Source: Osedax fenrisi (Eukaryota; Annelida; Polychaeta; Sabellida; Siboglinidae). From it: a stretch of DNA of 64,000 nucleotides. This document shows positions 20,239 through 31,561 of this stretch, in pieces (the first letter of the stretch is position 1; each line of letters starts with the position of its first letter). Below the pieces are notes generated by a model. The model searched no databases. It was not told the origin of the DNA and saw only the letters and a program-made list of their open reading frames with translations. The position numbers were made by a program, and so were the translations under genes. The stretch lies in contig OZ025242.1 of assembly GCA_964019155.1 (NCBI GenBank), positions 65,915,040 through 65,979,039 on the forward strand, in the 5' to 3' direction.

Positions 20239-23200
20239 TCGGAGAAATGTCTCGACTCCTCTGTCTATCCTAACACGTCTTTTTAAAGATAATATTTTAT
20301 ATTTACGAGTCCTTCACGGTCACTATCCTTCACAGCAAATTCTATACTTCCCCCCTTCTTCAGATCTTCCGAACAGGTTACCTATAGTGGCATAACGTTT
20401 TTATTTATCATACACTACATAAACATACATAAATTCCTTACTTATTTTCGTTTTATTTATTTACACATTCCTTATTTCATTTCTGCAGTATTATTTTACA
20501 TTATTATCACTTACATATATATATATACTTCTATTAGTTTGTTATCCTTAGTTTGACCATCTTAAATCTATATTAACTCCTATATCACATATTCAATATC
20601 TATAGACAATATATATTCATGTGTTGTATATTTATATACTTATTCATACACCATGCATTGCCCATATACAATATCCATAATATATATGTCTATATATTTA
20701 TATATTCATATATACACCACCTATAGTATTAACACTAATAATCATAACTTACCTTTATATATATAATATATTAATTTATATTTATATATACCATCAATAG
20801 TTTGTATAATATTATTATATATATCTGTATATTCATATACATATATATATATACATCATTACCTCATATTCAATTTAATTTATTTCATTATCACCAGTAT
20901 TAATTAATACTTACTCCTATCAGTATTAATTAACACATTATATATTTTAAATTTTTATGTCAATTACTAATCATACACTACATATATATATATTCCTATA
21001 TCTGAGCATGTATTTTGTGAGATATGTAACAAGTCCTTACATGGTAAAGGCAGTCACATATCTCTCAAAAAACACCTCGAAACAGCTCATTCTATATACA
21101 TTAGAGAGTTCAGTTTCAAATGTGTGGGTTGCGATAGAACCTTCAGTAACCTCAGAGGTACTGCAGCTCACACTAAAAACTGTCCTCCACCTTCGAATGT
21201 AGCTAAAATCGAGGTGATCTCATTAACTGATGATCATATTTCGTTCGTGTTGTTAATGCCAGCAGCGCCACAACGCTGCCACTTCGAAGGGTGTACTTTC
21301 ACATCCTTCGCTAAAGGTACGCTAGCTGCGCCTAGTTTTCAACACCACCTGTACCGTAAACATAGCCTACAATCAAGTTACACATGGAAGTGTCTAACTT
21401 GTGGCAAACGTTTGACGGCAGGCGAGGTTAGATCGAAATCTCACTTCAGATCATGCATGCTCAGAGAGATTCCCTCTGATGAAGAATCAGAATCGGTACT
21501 ACCAGATTCCTCTGTCTCCACTATTCTTTCAAATAGTTCACAAGTTTCTGATAGTTCCGATTCAATGCCACCCACTCCAATTAATCCATGTGTCAGATGA
21601 TGAGTCAGATTCGGAATTGTCGGTTTCCTCTGTGAACACTATTCCTGTGAACAGTTCACATGATTCCGACAGTTTCGAATCATTGATTTCTAACATCCCT
21701 ATGGACTCATCATTGGATTCGGTTTCTTCATCGGAAAGGGAATCTCCTTCAAATACTGCAGACTACTCCACAATAACCCCCCTGTCCCCAACCACACCGA
21801 TACTCACTCAACTGTTACCGACTCCACTATCACTTACTCAACTGACCCCATCTCCACTGTCTCCAACTCCACTGTCCCCATCCATACCGCTACTAACTCT
21901 ACTGTCACCAACCCCACTAACTCAACTGTCACCGACTCCACTATCACTTACTCAACTGACCCCATCTCCACTGTCTCCAACTCCACTGTCCCCATCCATA
22001 CCGCTACTAACTCTACTGTCACCGACTCCACTATCACTTACTCAACTGACCCCATCTCCACTGTCTCCAACTCCACCGTCCCCATCCATACCGCTACTAA
22101 CTCAACTGTCACCAACCCCACTAACTCAACTGACACCAACTTCACTGCCTCCTACCACACTATCCCCAACTTCACCAACTCCACGACCCATGACCCCACT
22201 TACTTCAGCTCCTCTGACACGGACCGTAACTCCACTAACTGAACAACTACTGACTGTTACCCCCCTACTCTCCAATACTGAACTTCCCCCCACCGAACGC
22301 CAGGCTAACCCGCTTTTAACTAAGTGGATCCCGGAACTATCGACCTGCAACTCGGATAACTTCGATGGTCTTCTAAGAGAGTGCGCTGCTGATATGTTGA
22401 TGCAATCATCTCCTAGACTGGAATCCCTACCCAGTAGATCTACCGGTTCCGGTAGATCGAATTCACGTAGACACCAGTCTAGGTAACAGCAGCGCGCTAG
22501 AAGGCCTAGACATCATGATCCGAAAGATGCCAGCTTTATCCAAAAGCTCTTCAATATCTACCCGAAAAGGGCAGTAAGGCAGGTATTGAAGGAAGAGAGC
22601 CCGAGATACTCTGGCTCCCTTGGCAATCTAAAGCAGTTCGCTAGTTCTTTAATCGAATCATCTTCCTTTGCAACTAGCTTTCCGAACAATCCTTTAGACG
22701 GGATTGAATGGGGGGTTCCATCAGATGAGCAATCGCTCTCGCTCACGGAACCACCCACTAGAAAGGAAATAGTAAGAAAGCTAAGCAAAGTTTCTAATAC
22801 GGCCCCAGGTCACGATGGCCTCGAGTATAGACACATCAAGAAGTGTGACCCTAGTGGTAAATTACTCGAGGCTATTTTTAAGGTCGTACATGAATTAGGT
22901 ATCCCTAAAAATTGGAAAGTTGGTAAAACAATTTTAATCCATAAAAAAGGATGCCTAGAAGATGCATTCAACTTCAGACCGATAACGCTCCTTTGCACAC
23001 TATACAAGCTTTACTCAAGTATTCTTGCGAGTAAGCTGGTGAAGGTAGCGACCGATCTGAAGTGGATCTCACAAGAACAAAAGGGTTTTATTCCTGGCCT
23101 CAAAGGTATCCAAGAGCATACCTACCTACTAGAGAGCTGTGTAGGTGAGGCTAGGAAAAACCATAAACCCTTGTTCATGGCGTGGTTAGACCTCAGAAAT

Positions 23201-25273
23201 GCGTTCGGCTCCCTCCCCCACACTATTTTAAAATCCCTTTTTACTTCCCTCCCCATACCACATAGCTTACAGACGACTTTACTGGACATATACAGCGGCA
23301 CTAAATGTTCGCTTGTAGGTGGTCAACACAAGATCGATGTAAGTCCCACGGCCGGGGTTAGACAGGGTGATGGACTTAGTCCCATCATCTTTAATCTAGC
23401 CACCGAGCCGCTAATTAGATTGATAAAGTCCATAAATGACGGATTCAATCTAAATGGGCAAATGATCAAAACGACCACCTATGCCGACGACACTGCAATT
23501 ATCTCAGATAATTCGGCTAGCCTACAGGTCTGCCTAAATAAACTTCAGGCAGTTTCATCTTCTTTAGGGCTCCAATTCAATCCCACCAAATGCAAATCAA
23601 TCTCAATAGTTAATAACCAAGTTTTTCATACCCCATTCTCTATCAATAATACACCCATCCCATCCCTAAAGAAAGATGAATTTGAAGTTTATTTAGGAAT
23701 TCCTATAGGTCATAAATACTTGTTTGGTCTTTCAAGCGACATACCCAACCAACTAACGTCGGTAGCTGAATCACTACTAGATCCTTGGCAAAAGTTAGAG
23801 GTTCTAAGAACCCACCTTTTGCCATCGATGTCTTTTCAGCTATCGTCTGGTAGGGTCAAGAAAGACCAACTAGCTGACTTAGATAATCTGGTCGCTAAAT
23901 TCCTAAAATACATATGCAAATTGCCGGAACGTGCATCGAACACGTTCCTTTATGCATCACGCAATGTAGGGGGTTTAGCGATCCAGAAATGCAGTGAAGA
24001 AGCGGACATTTGGACAAGTGCCAAAGGTATACAGCTGTTAGATTCTGACGATCTAACGATTAGGCACCTGGCAAGAATTGAATTGGATAACACCATTTCT
24101 ACCGGGCTTAAAGGTAGAAATGCCTGCCATTTAAAATTCTTGTCGGGTAGCAACGATGATGGACTTTTTGCTTTTCGTCACAACTCTACCTTATCCAATC
24201 TATGGACCAGAGTGCGAAAAGCAGTAACTAGGTTGCATTGCAAGATCGATGCCGATGAACAAAACTATTTATTAATCATCGATGATGTCTCTTGCTTTGC
24301 ATCCAAAATTACAAAGTCCATCAGATTAGCCCTCAGAGAGAGATGGTCAGCCAAGCTAAAGAACCTCTCTGTTCAGGGCCGCGTTGCTAGAGCCTTCTCG
24401 TTGGATGTTAGATCTAACGATATACCTTACCTCATCTCTCAACGTACACAACTATCATTTAATGCCTGGAGTTACTGGCATAAATCTAAATTATGCTGCC
24501 TGCCAGTAAAATTCATTCCAGGAACAACATCAAATGATGATCAATGTCGACGATGCGGCGATACATTAGAAACAACATCTCACGTTGTTTCGAATTGCCG
24601 CATCATGTACAGAGAGATGACTACTAGACATGACAGCGTAGAACTGATACTGACTTCCCTTTTAGATAATTTTAATATAGCTTATTCATATAAATATAAT
24701 ATAAATAATCTTATCCCGTACATCCTTATAACTTCCCCAACTCGATTAGTTATCGACATTACATGTCCTTTCGATGAAGAGAGTAATCTGAGGAATGCTG
24801 CGGATTTTAAGATCCGAAAGTATATCTCGATCGGTAAAGTCATCCCATTAGTCGTCGTCACTAATGGTACATGGCTACCAGAAAATGATGAGATAAGTAG
24901 GATTCTTAATATCCCATCAAAAATGTGGGCTAAAGCTAAACGCAATATGCGAATTGCAGCTATTGAAGGTTCAGCTTTAGTCACAAAAGCATTCTTCAGT
25001 GATCCGGGATAAGATTATATCTTTTAATTGTTTTTTAATTGTTTTTTCGTTTTTTTTTTTTTATTATTGTTTTATACATATTTTTACATATTTTTACATA
25101 TTTTTACATATTTTATATATTTTACGTTATTTTCTTTACTCACATAAATACATAAATTTTACATAAACTTATCTCTTTGTTTTATATTTAAATTAATTTT
25201 TAGATTGCCACTATAGGTAACATAATGATGATTATGGTTAATTGATAATTTACTCGATAAATCACCCTATCTG
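20239..25273 (+). mobile_element. Utopia-like element, copy 5, full length but coding-defective
   Basis: About 5.04 kb between the two U2 parts, with both UTRs complete and the 16-nt complementary pair present (20377-20392 and 25206-25221). It is longer than copy 4 mainly through expansion of the coding minisatellite by about 114 bp. Confidence 0.92.
20957..25012 (+). pseudogene. RLE non-LTR retrotransposon ORF, copy 5, inactivated
   Basis: Homologous to the 1312-aa ORF over its full length but broken. The TA run in codons 12-16 (about 20980-20993) is 2 bp longer than in copy 4. An extra A at about 21588 (AATCCATGTG for AATCCTGTG) brings the net shift back to a multiple of three. A nonsense change then gives TAA at 22484-22486, where other copies have CAA. 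The endonuclease PD pair reads PY because the codon at 24719-24721 is TAC, which removes a catalytic Asp. The Pro/Thr repeat is about 38 codons longer than in copies 3 and 4. Open frames persist at 21124-21600, 21479-22486 and from about 22487 to 25012. RT motifs A, B and C are intact. Confidence 0.92.
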
Positions 25274-25429
25274 AAATCTGTTCTTAAGAGCTTAATTTCT
25301 CTTATGTCTTGCATAGCTTGACTTCGAAATTAAACTGATTTTTGACACCGGGGAAAGATACTGGAGCTTGCTCCAACTTTCCCACGCGTTGACCTGGTAT
25401 TGCAGTACCTCCAGGACCGGCGCACTCCC
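25274..25429 (+). ncRNA. U2: U2 snRNA gene, 3' part (partner of 20191-20238)
   Basis: Identical in recognisable features to the other 3' parts, with Sm site and stem-loops III and IV intact. Confidence 0.94.
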
Positions 25430-27016
25430 TTCGGGGACAAATAAACTAATATTTAATATCAATTTCCTATTAATTAATATTTCATTTACTGTCCCCCCCT
25501 AGTTAACTTATATTTATTATTAATTGAGTTTATTTTGACCACTATGTATTAGCAACATTATTTTAAATTGACATCCACAGTAATATCTCATTTACTCCCC
25601 CCTTAGTTAACTTTTATTTATTATTAATGATGAGTTTATTTTGACCACTATATATGATTTAAATTCAAGCCTAATTTAAACATTAATTTTGATCAAATTT
25701 ACCACTCATTAGGGCTAATTTTTTGACTAATTTTGATATAAATTAACCAATAGATTTAATCTCAAATTAAGCCTTTTAATGTGTAAACATTAATTTCTTA
25801 AATAAATTAAGCTTATACTGACCACTAGTTTTTATCTAAATTCAAGACTAATTTTAACATTAATTTTGGTGAAATTTACCACTCATTTAGGCTAATTTTG
25901 TCGACTAATTTTTATATAATTTTACCAATAGATTTAAGCTAAAATTTAGTCTTTTAAAGTGTAAACATTAATTCTTAAATAAATTAAGCTTATACTGACC
26001 ACTAGTTTTGATCTAAATTCAAGACTAATTTTAACATTAATTTTGATCAAATTTACCCCTCATTTGAGCTAATTTTTTCTACTAATTTTGATATAATGTT
26101 ACCAATAGATTTAAGCTCAAATTAAGCCTTTTAATGTGTAAACATTAATTTCTTACATAAATTAAGCTTATTTTGACCACTAGTTTTGATTAAAATTCAA
26201 GCCTAATTTTAACATTAATTTCCATGAAATTTACAACTAAATTGGTTAATTTTTTCGAATAATTTTGATATAAATTAACTAATAGATTTAATCTCAAATT
26301 AAGCCTTTTAATGTGTAAACATTAATTTCTTAAATAAATTAAGCTTATACTGACCACTAGTTTTGATCTAAATTCAAGACTAATTTTAACATTAATTTTG
26401 ATCAAATTTACCACTCATTTAGGCTAATTGTGTCGACTAATTTTTATATAATTTTACCAATAGATTTAATCTCAAATTAAGCTTTTTAATGTGTAAACAT
26501 TAATTTCTTAAATAAATTAAGCTTATACTGACCACTAGTTTTAATTAAAATTCAAGCCTAATTTTAACATTAATTTTGATGAAATTTACCACTCATTTAG
26601 GCTAATTTTGTCGACTAATTTTTATATAATTTTACCAATAGATTTAAGCTCTAATTAAGCCTTTTAATGTGTAAACATTAATTTCTTACATAAATTAAGC
26701 TTATTTTGACCACTAGTTTTTATTCAAGCAAAATTTTAACATTAATTTCGATGAAATTTATAACTAAATTGGTTAATTTTTTCGAATAATTTTGATATAA
26801 ATAAATAATAGATTTAATCTCAAATTAAGCCTTTTAATGTGTTAACATTAATTTCTTAAATAAATTAAGCTTATACTGACCACTAGTTTTGATCTAAATT
26901 CAAGACTAATTTTAGCATTAATTTTGATCAAATTTACCACTCATTTAGGCTAATTGTGTCGACTAATTTTTATATAATTTTACCAATAGATTTAAGCTCA
27001 AATTAAGCCTAATCTG
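25430..27016 (+). repeat. Longest U2 spacer satellite block, more diverged monomers
   Basis: About 1.59 kb of the ~170-180-bp monomer, with more sequence variety than other spacers (AATTTCCATGAAATTTACAACTAAATTGG variants near 26220 and 26750 are examples, shown here only by their positions and the marker AACTAAATTGG). It breaks directly into U2 sequence near 27010. This edge block looks older than the internal spacers, as expected for array ends that escape homogenisation. Confidence 0.88.
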
Positions 27017-27172
27017 AAATCTGTTCTTAAGAACCTAATTTCTCATATGTCTTGCATAACTTGACTTCGAAATTAAACTGATTTTTGACACCGGGGAAAG
27101 ATACTGGAGCTTGCTCCAACTTTCTCACGCGTTGACCTGGTATTGCAGTACCTCCAGGACCGGCGCACTCCC
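27017..27172 (+). ncRNA. U2: Solo U2 snRNA 3' part at array edge
   Basis: Starts CTAATCTGAAATCTGTTC, where the ATCTG before AAATCTG matches the last bases of the retrotransposon. This suggests a deletion that removed the element but left its terminal bases. It differs from the cassette copies in stem-loop IIa (AAGAACCTAATTTCTCAT) and near stem-loop III (TTTCTC for TTTCCC). No U2 5' part is nearby. Confidence 0.9.
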
Positions 27173-27358
27173 TTCGGGGAAAATAAACCAATATTTAATA
27201 TCAATTTATTATTAAGAAATATATAATTTACCATTTTTATAGTGTATTCACAACAATTCTATTTTAGTTACGTTTTTGTTACGTGAAATCCGTACAGAAA
27301 ATTAAAAAAAATAAATTCGAAAATATACATATATACTTAATATGTATTACATATACAT

Positions 27359-27454
<96 letters not shown>

Positions 27455-27504
27455 GTAAAATATATATATAAACGTTTATGCAAAAACGATATCTATATAT
27501 ATAA

Positions 27505-27536
<32 letters not shown>

Positions 27537-27548
27537 TACATACCATAT
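27173..27548. repeat. AT-rich DNA with (TA)n and (CA)n microsatellites
   Basis: 27361-27373 is a CA run, and several TA runs follow to ~27535. An open frame on the - strand here is only a translation of the dinucleotide repeat. No gene is seen. Confidence 0.8.
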
Positions 27549-27745
27549 ATGTATATATATAATATAATTATTTAATATATTGCTATATATATGGCATGTA
27601 ATATATATTGTATGAATATAAATATAATATATTGCTATATATATATGTATATATTTATCCACAGAAATATATTATATTTATATTCATACAATATATATTA
27701 CATGCCATATATATAGCATTATATTAAATAATTATATTATATATA
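27549..27745. repeat. Palindromic foldback element (~80-bp arms)
   Basis: The left arm (to about 27630) and right arm (from about 27668) are inverted copies containing GGCATGTAATATATATTG and its reverse complement, with about one mismatch over roughly 80 bp and a ~37-bp loop. Partial copies occur at 28882-29003, 35381-35446 and 36391-36446. It is probably a non-autonomous terminal-inverted-repeat element; no transposase is present. Confidence 0.7.
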
Positions 27746-28300
27746 TATATATATATGACTAAGGATACATATTTAACTAATGATAACTCTTTGACTAAGG
27801 ATACATATTTAACTAATGATAATTATTAATAAATGAGAACTATTAAACTAAGGATATTTAAACTTAGAATTTACATAAATATATTTTTAAATATATAAAA
27901 AAAACCATAAAATGAAATATTTTTTTTAAAAACATTTTAACTGTTTTTAAAACCTTTAACTTATGTGTATTTTTAATATTTTATTTTGTAATTTAAATTT
28001 TCTTGAGGTCTATATAATTAATCTGAAATTGTAAGTGATTATTTTTGTGTATTGTATTATTATTGTATATTAGGTGTAATTATAATTGTATAGCTTTGTA
28101 TTGTGTTTTTTACGTTTTGTTTAATTACCTAATTATTTGTTTTAATTTTGATTATATTTTAATTATTTTATTTATTCATCTTATCTCAAATTTTATTTAC
28201 ATGATGAATGGCATTATGGGGAGTTTTTTAAAAATATTTATATTGTTTAACAATTTAAAAAAGTAATCTATATGAATATACATTTATAGTAACATTTTAA
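27746..28300. other. AT-rich intergenic DNA with a 30-bp tandem duplication
   Basis: TTTGACTAAGGATACATATT-type units occur twice in a row at about 27756-27825. The rest is T- and A-rich sequence without a convincing gene; an open frame of 73 codons at 28045-28266 has AT-driven composition and no recognisable domain. Confidence 0.5.
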
Positions 28301-28510
28301 CTATTTTATATTGTGTTTTTTTGGTGACGGAGTGGCTGATGTTTTTGTAATTGTGTGGTATGGTACGTGTCGGGGAAAGGGATATACTTTTACTGAGAGG
28401 AAAGTATTGCCAGTGTTCTTATTATTGGCACAAATAGGTTCCCTAAGGCATTGGACCTGACGAACCCATACCCCTGAAGTTGATACACCATATTTCCTCA
28501 TTAGTTTCAA
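28301..28510 (-). other. Higher-GC block with a 69-codon open frame, unrecognised
   Basis: This ~210-bp block is richer in G and C than its surroundings. Its - strand frame has non-repetitive composition (VWVRQVQCLREPIC, VYPFPRHVPYH). I do not recognise the family. It may be a fragment of a transposon ORF or LTR. There is no support for a functional gene. Confidence 0.3.
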
Positions 28511-28740
28511 TTACTGTTGGCTACTCTGGTTATAATTTTAATGATTAAATATATCGTATTTTTATAAGTGTATTATTCTAATAGATTACTAAATAATTAA
28601 ATTTTATTTATAATTTGTTTTTTAACATATATTTTTGTATATATTTTGTGTATATATTTTATATACATATATATTTCTTTTACTAACTTTAACTCTTAAT
28701 ATTTTATTTATTTTTATTTTACTTTTACTATAATTTTCTC

Positions 28741-28835
28741 CTCATAATTGTCCTATAGGAAACTGAAATAGGTAAACGACTAGATAAGCATAGCGCTTCT
28801 TCGTTTACCATGGTCATACCTAAATTCTGATTATT

Positions 28836-28858
<23 letters not shown>
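28741..28858 (+). repeat. Possible LINE 3' tail ending in (ATT)n
   Basis: A ~85-bp complex stretch (CTATAGGAAACTGAAATAGG to CATACCTAAATTCTG) runs into (ATT)7-8 and then (TA)n. A unique 3' end followed by a short microsatellite tail is typical of some non-LTR elements. The assignment is tentative. Confidence 0.35.
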
Positions 28859-28881
<23 letters not shown>

Positions 28882-28887
<6 letters not shown>

Positions 28888-29003
28888 ATGAATATAAATA
28901 CAATATATTGCTATATATGTATATATATATCCATAGAAATATATTATATTTATATTCATACAATATATATTACATGCCATATATTAAATAATTATATTAT
29001 ATA
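28882..29003. repeat. Partial copy of the palindromic foldback family, target of the gypsy insertion
   Basis: It matches the loop and right arm of 27549-27745 (ATTCATACAATATATATTAC, CATGCCATAT) and stops exactly where the LTR begins at 29004. Confidence 0.65.
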
Positions 29004-29331
29004 TGTAACAGAGAGGTAGAGATTCTTTGTTGAATACGTTTATTAAACTCTAAAACATATATACATTAAACAATGAAAGATACAAAAATAAACACAAACC
29101 GTTGTGTCCCCTGATAAACAATAATAAGTAATGCCTGCTTTAAAGTAATATAATAATAACACAATGACGAAATGTGGCGACATCCACATTTCGTCGCACG
29201 CCGTCACGTACCAATGAACACGCCGCACGCACTAATAGCACTTAGCAACGGCCTACCTAGATGCGTCATTGCAGCTTCTCTCTAGATACCCGTCCCGCAG
29301 CCTAAACACTCGCTTCACCAACTCTACCACA
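29004..29331 (-). repeat. 3' LTR of gypsy element
   Basis: Pairs with 34561-34888. On the - strand it runs from TGTGGTAGAG to CTCTCTGTTACA. It carries AATAAA on the - strand (29039-29044) and a perfect 12-bp hairpin with 6-nt loop (29166-29195, GACGAAATGTGG and its complement). Confidence 0.95.
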
Positions 29332-29345
29332 TACACCCCCACGAG
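29332..29345 (-). other. Candidate polypurine tract
   Basis: On the - strand TCGTGGGGGTGTA abuts the 3' LTR. A more regular purine run (AGGAGGAGAGG, about 29357-29367) lies slightly upstream. Either could prime plus-strand synthesis. Confidence 0.4.
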
Positions 29346-29370
29346 TTCTGAGGAGCCTCTCCTCCTATCC

Positions 29371-31561
29371 CTAGACCATTGATCTTGGTTGGTTATATGG
29401 ATTTGGATGTTTACCGGCGGTCGTTCTGGTTGTCCGCCTCAATAATGGTATATCTACCAATTCTTGTACTATACTTTCAACTGGTTCTTCTATTACGGGG
29501 TTATCGATATTATTGTTCGGAGTACTTTCTCCTCCAGGAACGTCTACTAACTCATCCATCCAATTACCATCATCCACATCATTGATCACTCGTTTATCCA
29601 TACGCAATAACCCCGTTGCGTGAACTACTCGTCGTTTCCATTTTCCCACCGTTTCTAATAAGTATAATTGGTCATTTAACCTCTCGACTACCCTATAATC
29701 TATTTCCCCATACTTATTTTGGATCCGGCAACGTCCTAGCAGGTGTTGTTTTATCCGCACCAACTCACCTAGTTCTAGCTCTACATGCTCCTTAATATCA
29801 CCTTCCTTAATTTTTTTCCATGCATTACAAACCTTCCTGCTTATTTCATTATTCGGTTCAACCCCTAGAACGCGATCAATCGGTAAGATTGGTTGGCGAC
29901 CAAAGAAAAGGAAAAAAGGTGACTTACCCGTCACTGAATGGGTACCACTGTTATAGGCCAAACGTAACTTTGGGAGTTGATTTTTCCAATCCTCCTTCTC
30001 CTCAGTGGATAGCGTTCTAAGCAGGTTGTGGAGGGTCCTATTGAATCTCTCCACCTGCCCGTTTCCTTGCGGATGATAAGCTGTAGTGCGCGACTGTACT
30101 ATGCTATATGCCTCGCATAAGCTCTTAACTACCTTGCTCATAAAGTTTGCTCCCTGGTCCGAGTGAATTCTGGAGGGTAATCCAAATCTCACGAACCATT
30201 CTCTTTCTAGAACACGTGCTACCGTGATGGCCTTTTGATCTTTAGTTCCCACGGCTAAAGTAAACTTAGAGGCCACATCAGTCATGACTAACACATGCTC
30301 GATACCGCCCTTGCATTTCTCTAGCGAGGTAAAATCTATCGCCAAGATTTCTCCAGGGATCTCTGAGGTCAAAGACCCCTGGATGACCTTCAGAGGAGCT
30401 GCTTTTGCCACCCCGAATATTCTACACTTATCTACATAACTCCCCACATCTTTCCATAAACCTGGCCAATACCCTCTCTTTCTTATCAGTCCCACCGTCC
30501 GATCCCGACCCTGGTGTCCCATATCGTCATGTAAACGTGATAACATTATCAGTCTCATAGACTCTGGGATTACCAGTGTTAGAGAACCCAGTTGACCACT
30601 CTCTCGTCTATACAATACTCCCTCTACTAAACTTAACCGGTTCCAATCCTTCAATAATACTTGTGACCTCCAATCCCACGCTTTCGTTACTTCCCCACTA
30701 GGCCGCTTATTCTCGCTCACTGCTCCCAATACTCTAGCCATTCCTATGTCCGCCTCTTGTAGCCTACTTAAATTGCTTGCCGCTATAGCTGGCCACATGT
30801 TAAATGAGTTGTCTGCATCAATTATTCCTACCTCTACTAGCCCCGCCTGATCCCTTATTCTACCCTCTACTCGCTCTTTCCTGCTCAAACTATCCGCATT
30901 CCCATTTGCTCTACCTGGCTTATATTTGATTACTATGTCGAATTGCTCTATCTGTGCCACCCATCTCATGTCGGTAGCTGATAGTTTACATTCCTTAATT
31001 CGACTAAGGGGGTTATTATCAGTGTACGCAACTATCTTACTGCCTAGACAATAATCGCGGAATTTCTCGGTTAGTGCCCATTTCAACGCGAGTAGTTCTA
31101 ACCGCATACTACTATAATTAGCCTCATTCCTTTCTGGTCCCCTCAAACCCCTACTCGCATATGCAATTACTCGCCTATCTCCTCCCTCCCCTTGAGAAAG
31201 GATTGCCCCCAATCCTAATAAGCTCGCATCCGTTTCAAGGATGAAAGGTTCCTGGAAATTTGGATAACCTAGAATAGGTGAACTTGATAAACAGCTCTTC
31301 AATTCATTGAAAGAACTACTACATTTGTCACTCCATATGAAATTTTCATCCTTGCCTAACAATGTATTTAAAGGTTTTGAAATAGCCGCGAATCCTTTAA
31401 TGAACTTCCGGTAATAGGATGCCAGTCCCAGAAAAGATCTTACATCCTTCTTATCCGATGGAACTGGCCAATCTTGTACCGTCCGTACCTTTTCCGGATC
31501 AGCAGATACCCCCTCCTTAGATACAACGTACCCTAAATATATAGTTTTTTTGTTGAAAAAA
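29371..31561 (-). pseudogene. pol: gypsy pol, RNase H and integrase part
   Basis: This frame follows a frameshift in the homopolymer zone at 31545-31561 and runs to a stop at 29371. It contains the end of the RT connection, RNase H (FILETDASLLGLGAIL, YTDNNPL, NADSLSR) and integrase. The integrase zinc region starts LHDDMGHQG and ends CRIF, where the family has a second Cys (TTC codon in place of a Cys codon). The DDE core is present as AIDFTS, HSDQGANF and NGQVERFN. A C-terminal region with a GRCRIQNKYGE-type segment follows. Integrase inserts the cDNA and RNase H removes the RNA template. The missing zinc-binding Cys would be expected to weaken integrase. No chromodomain is recognisable. Confidence 0.9.

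Noticed and set aside
2643..24984. Repeated - strand open frames of 65-100 codons across the retrotransposon ORFs
   Set aside because: They are antisense shadows of the RT-endonuclease frame, with identical positions relative to it in every copy.
14221..25429. Functional complete U2 snRNA gene
   Set aside because: Every U2 in the window is interrupted or lacks its 5' part, so none can encode an intact U2 unless the element is removed.
27279..27662. 127-codon - strand open frame rich in Tyr and Ile
   Set aside because: It is a translation of (TA)n and related dinucleotide repeats.
28045..28266. 73-codon + strand open frame
   Set aside because: Composition is AT-driven, with no domain and no conserved context.
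29332..29370. An env gene in the gypsy element
   Set aside because: Only ~40 bp lie between the pol stop and the 3' LTR.
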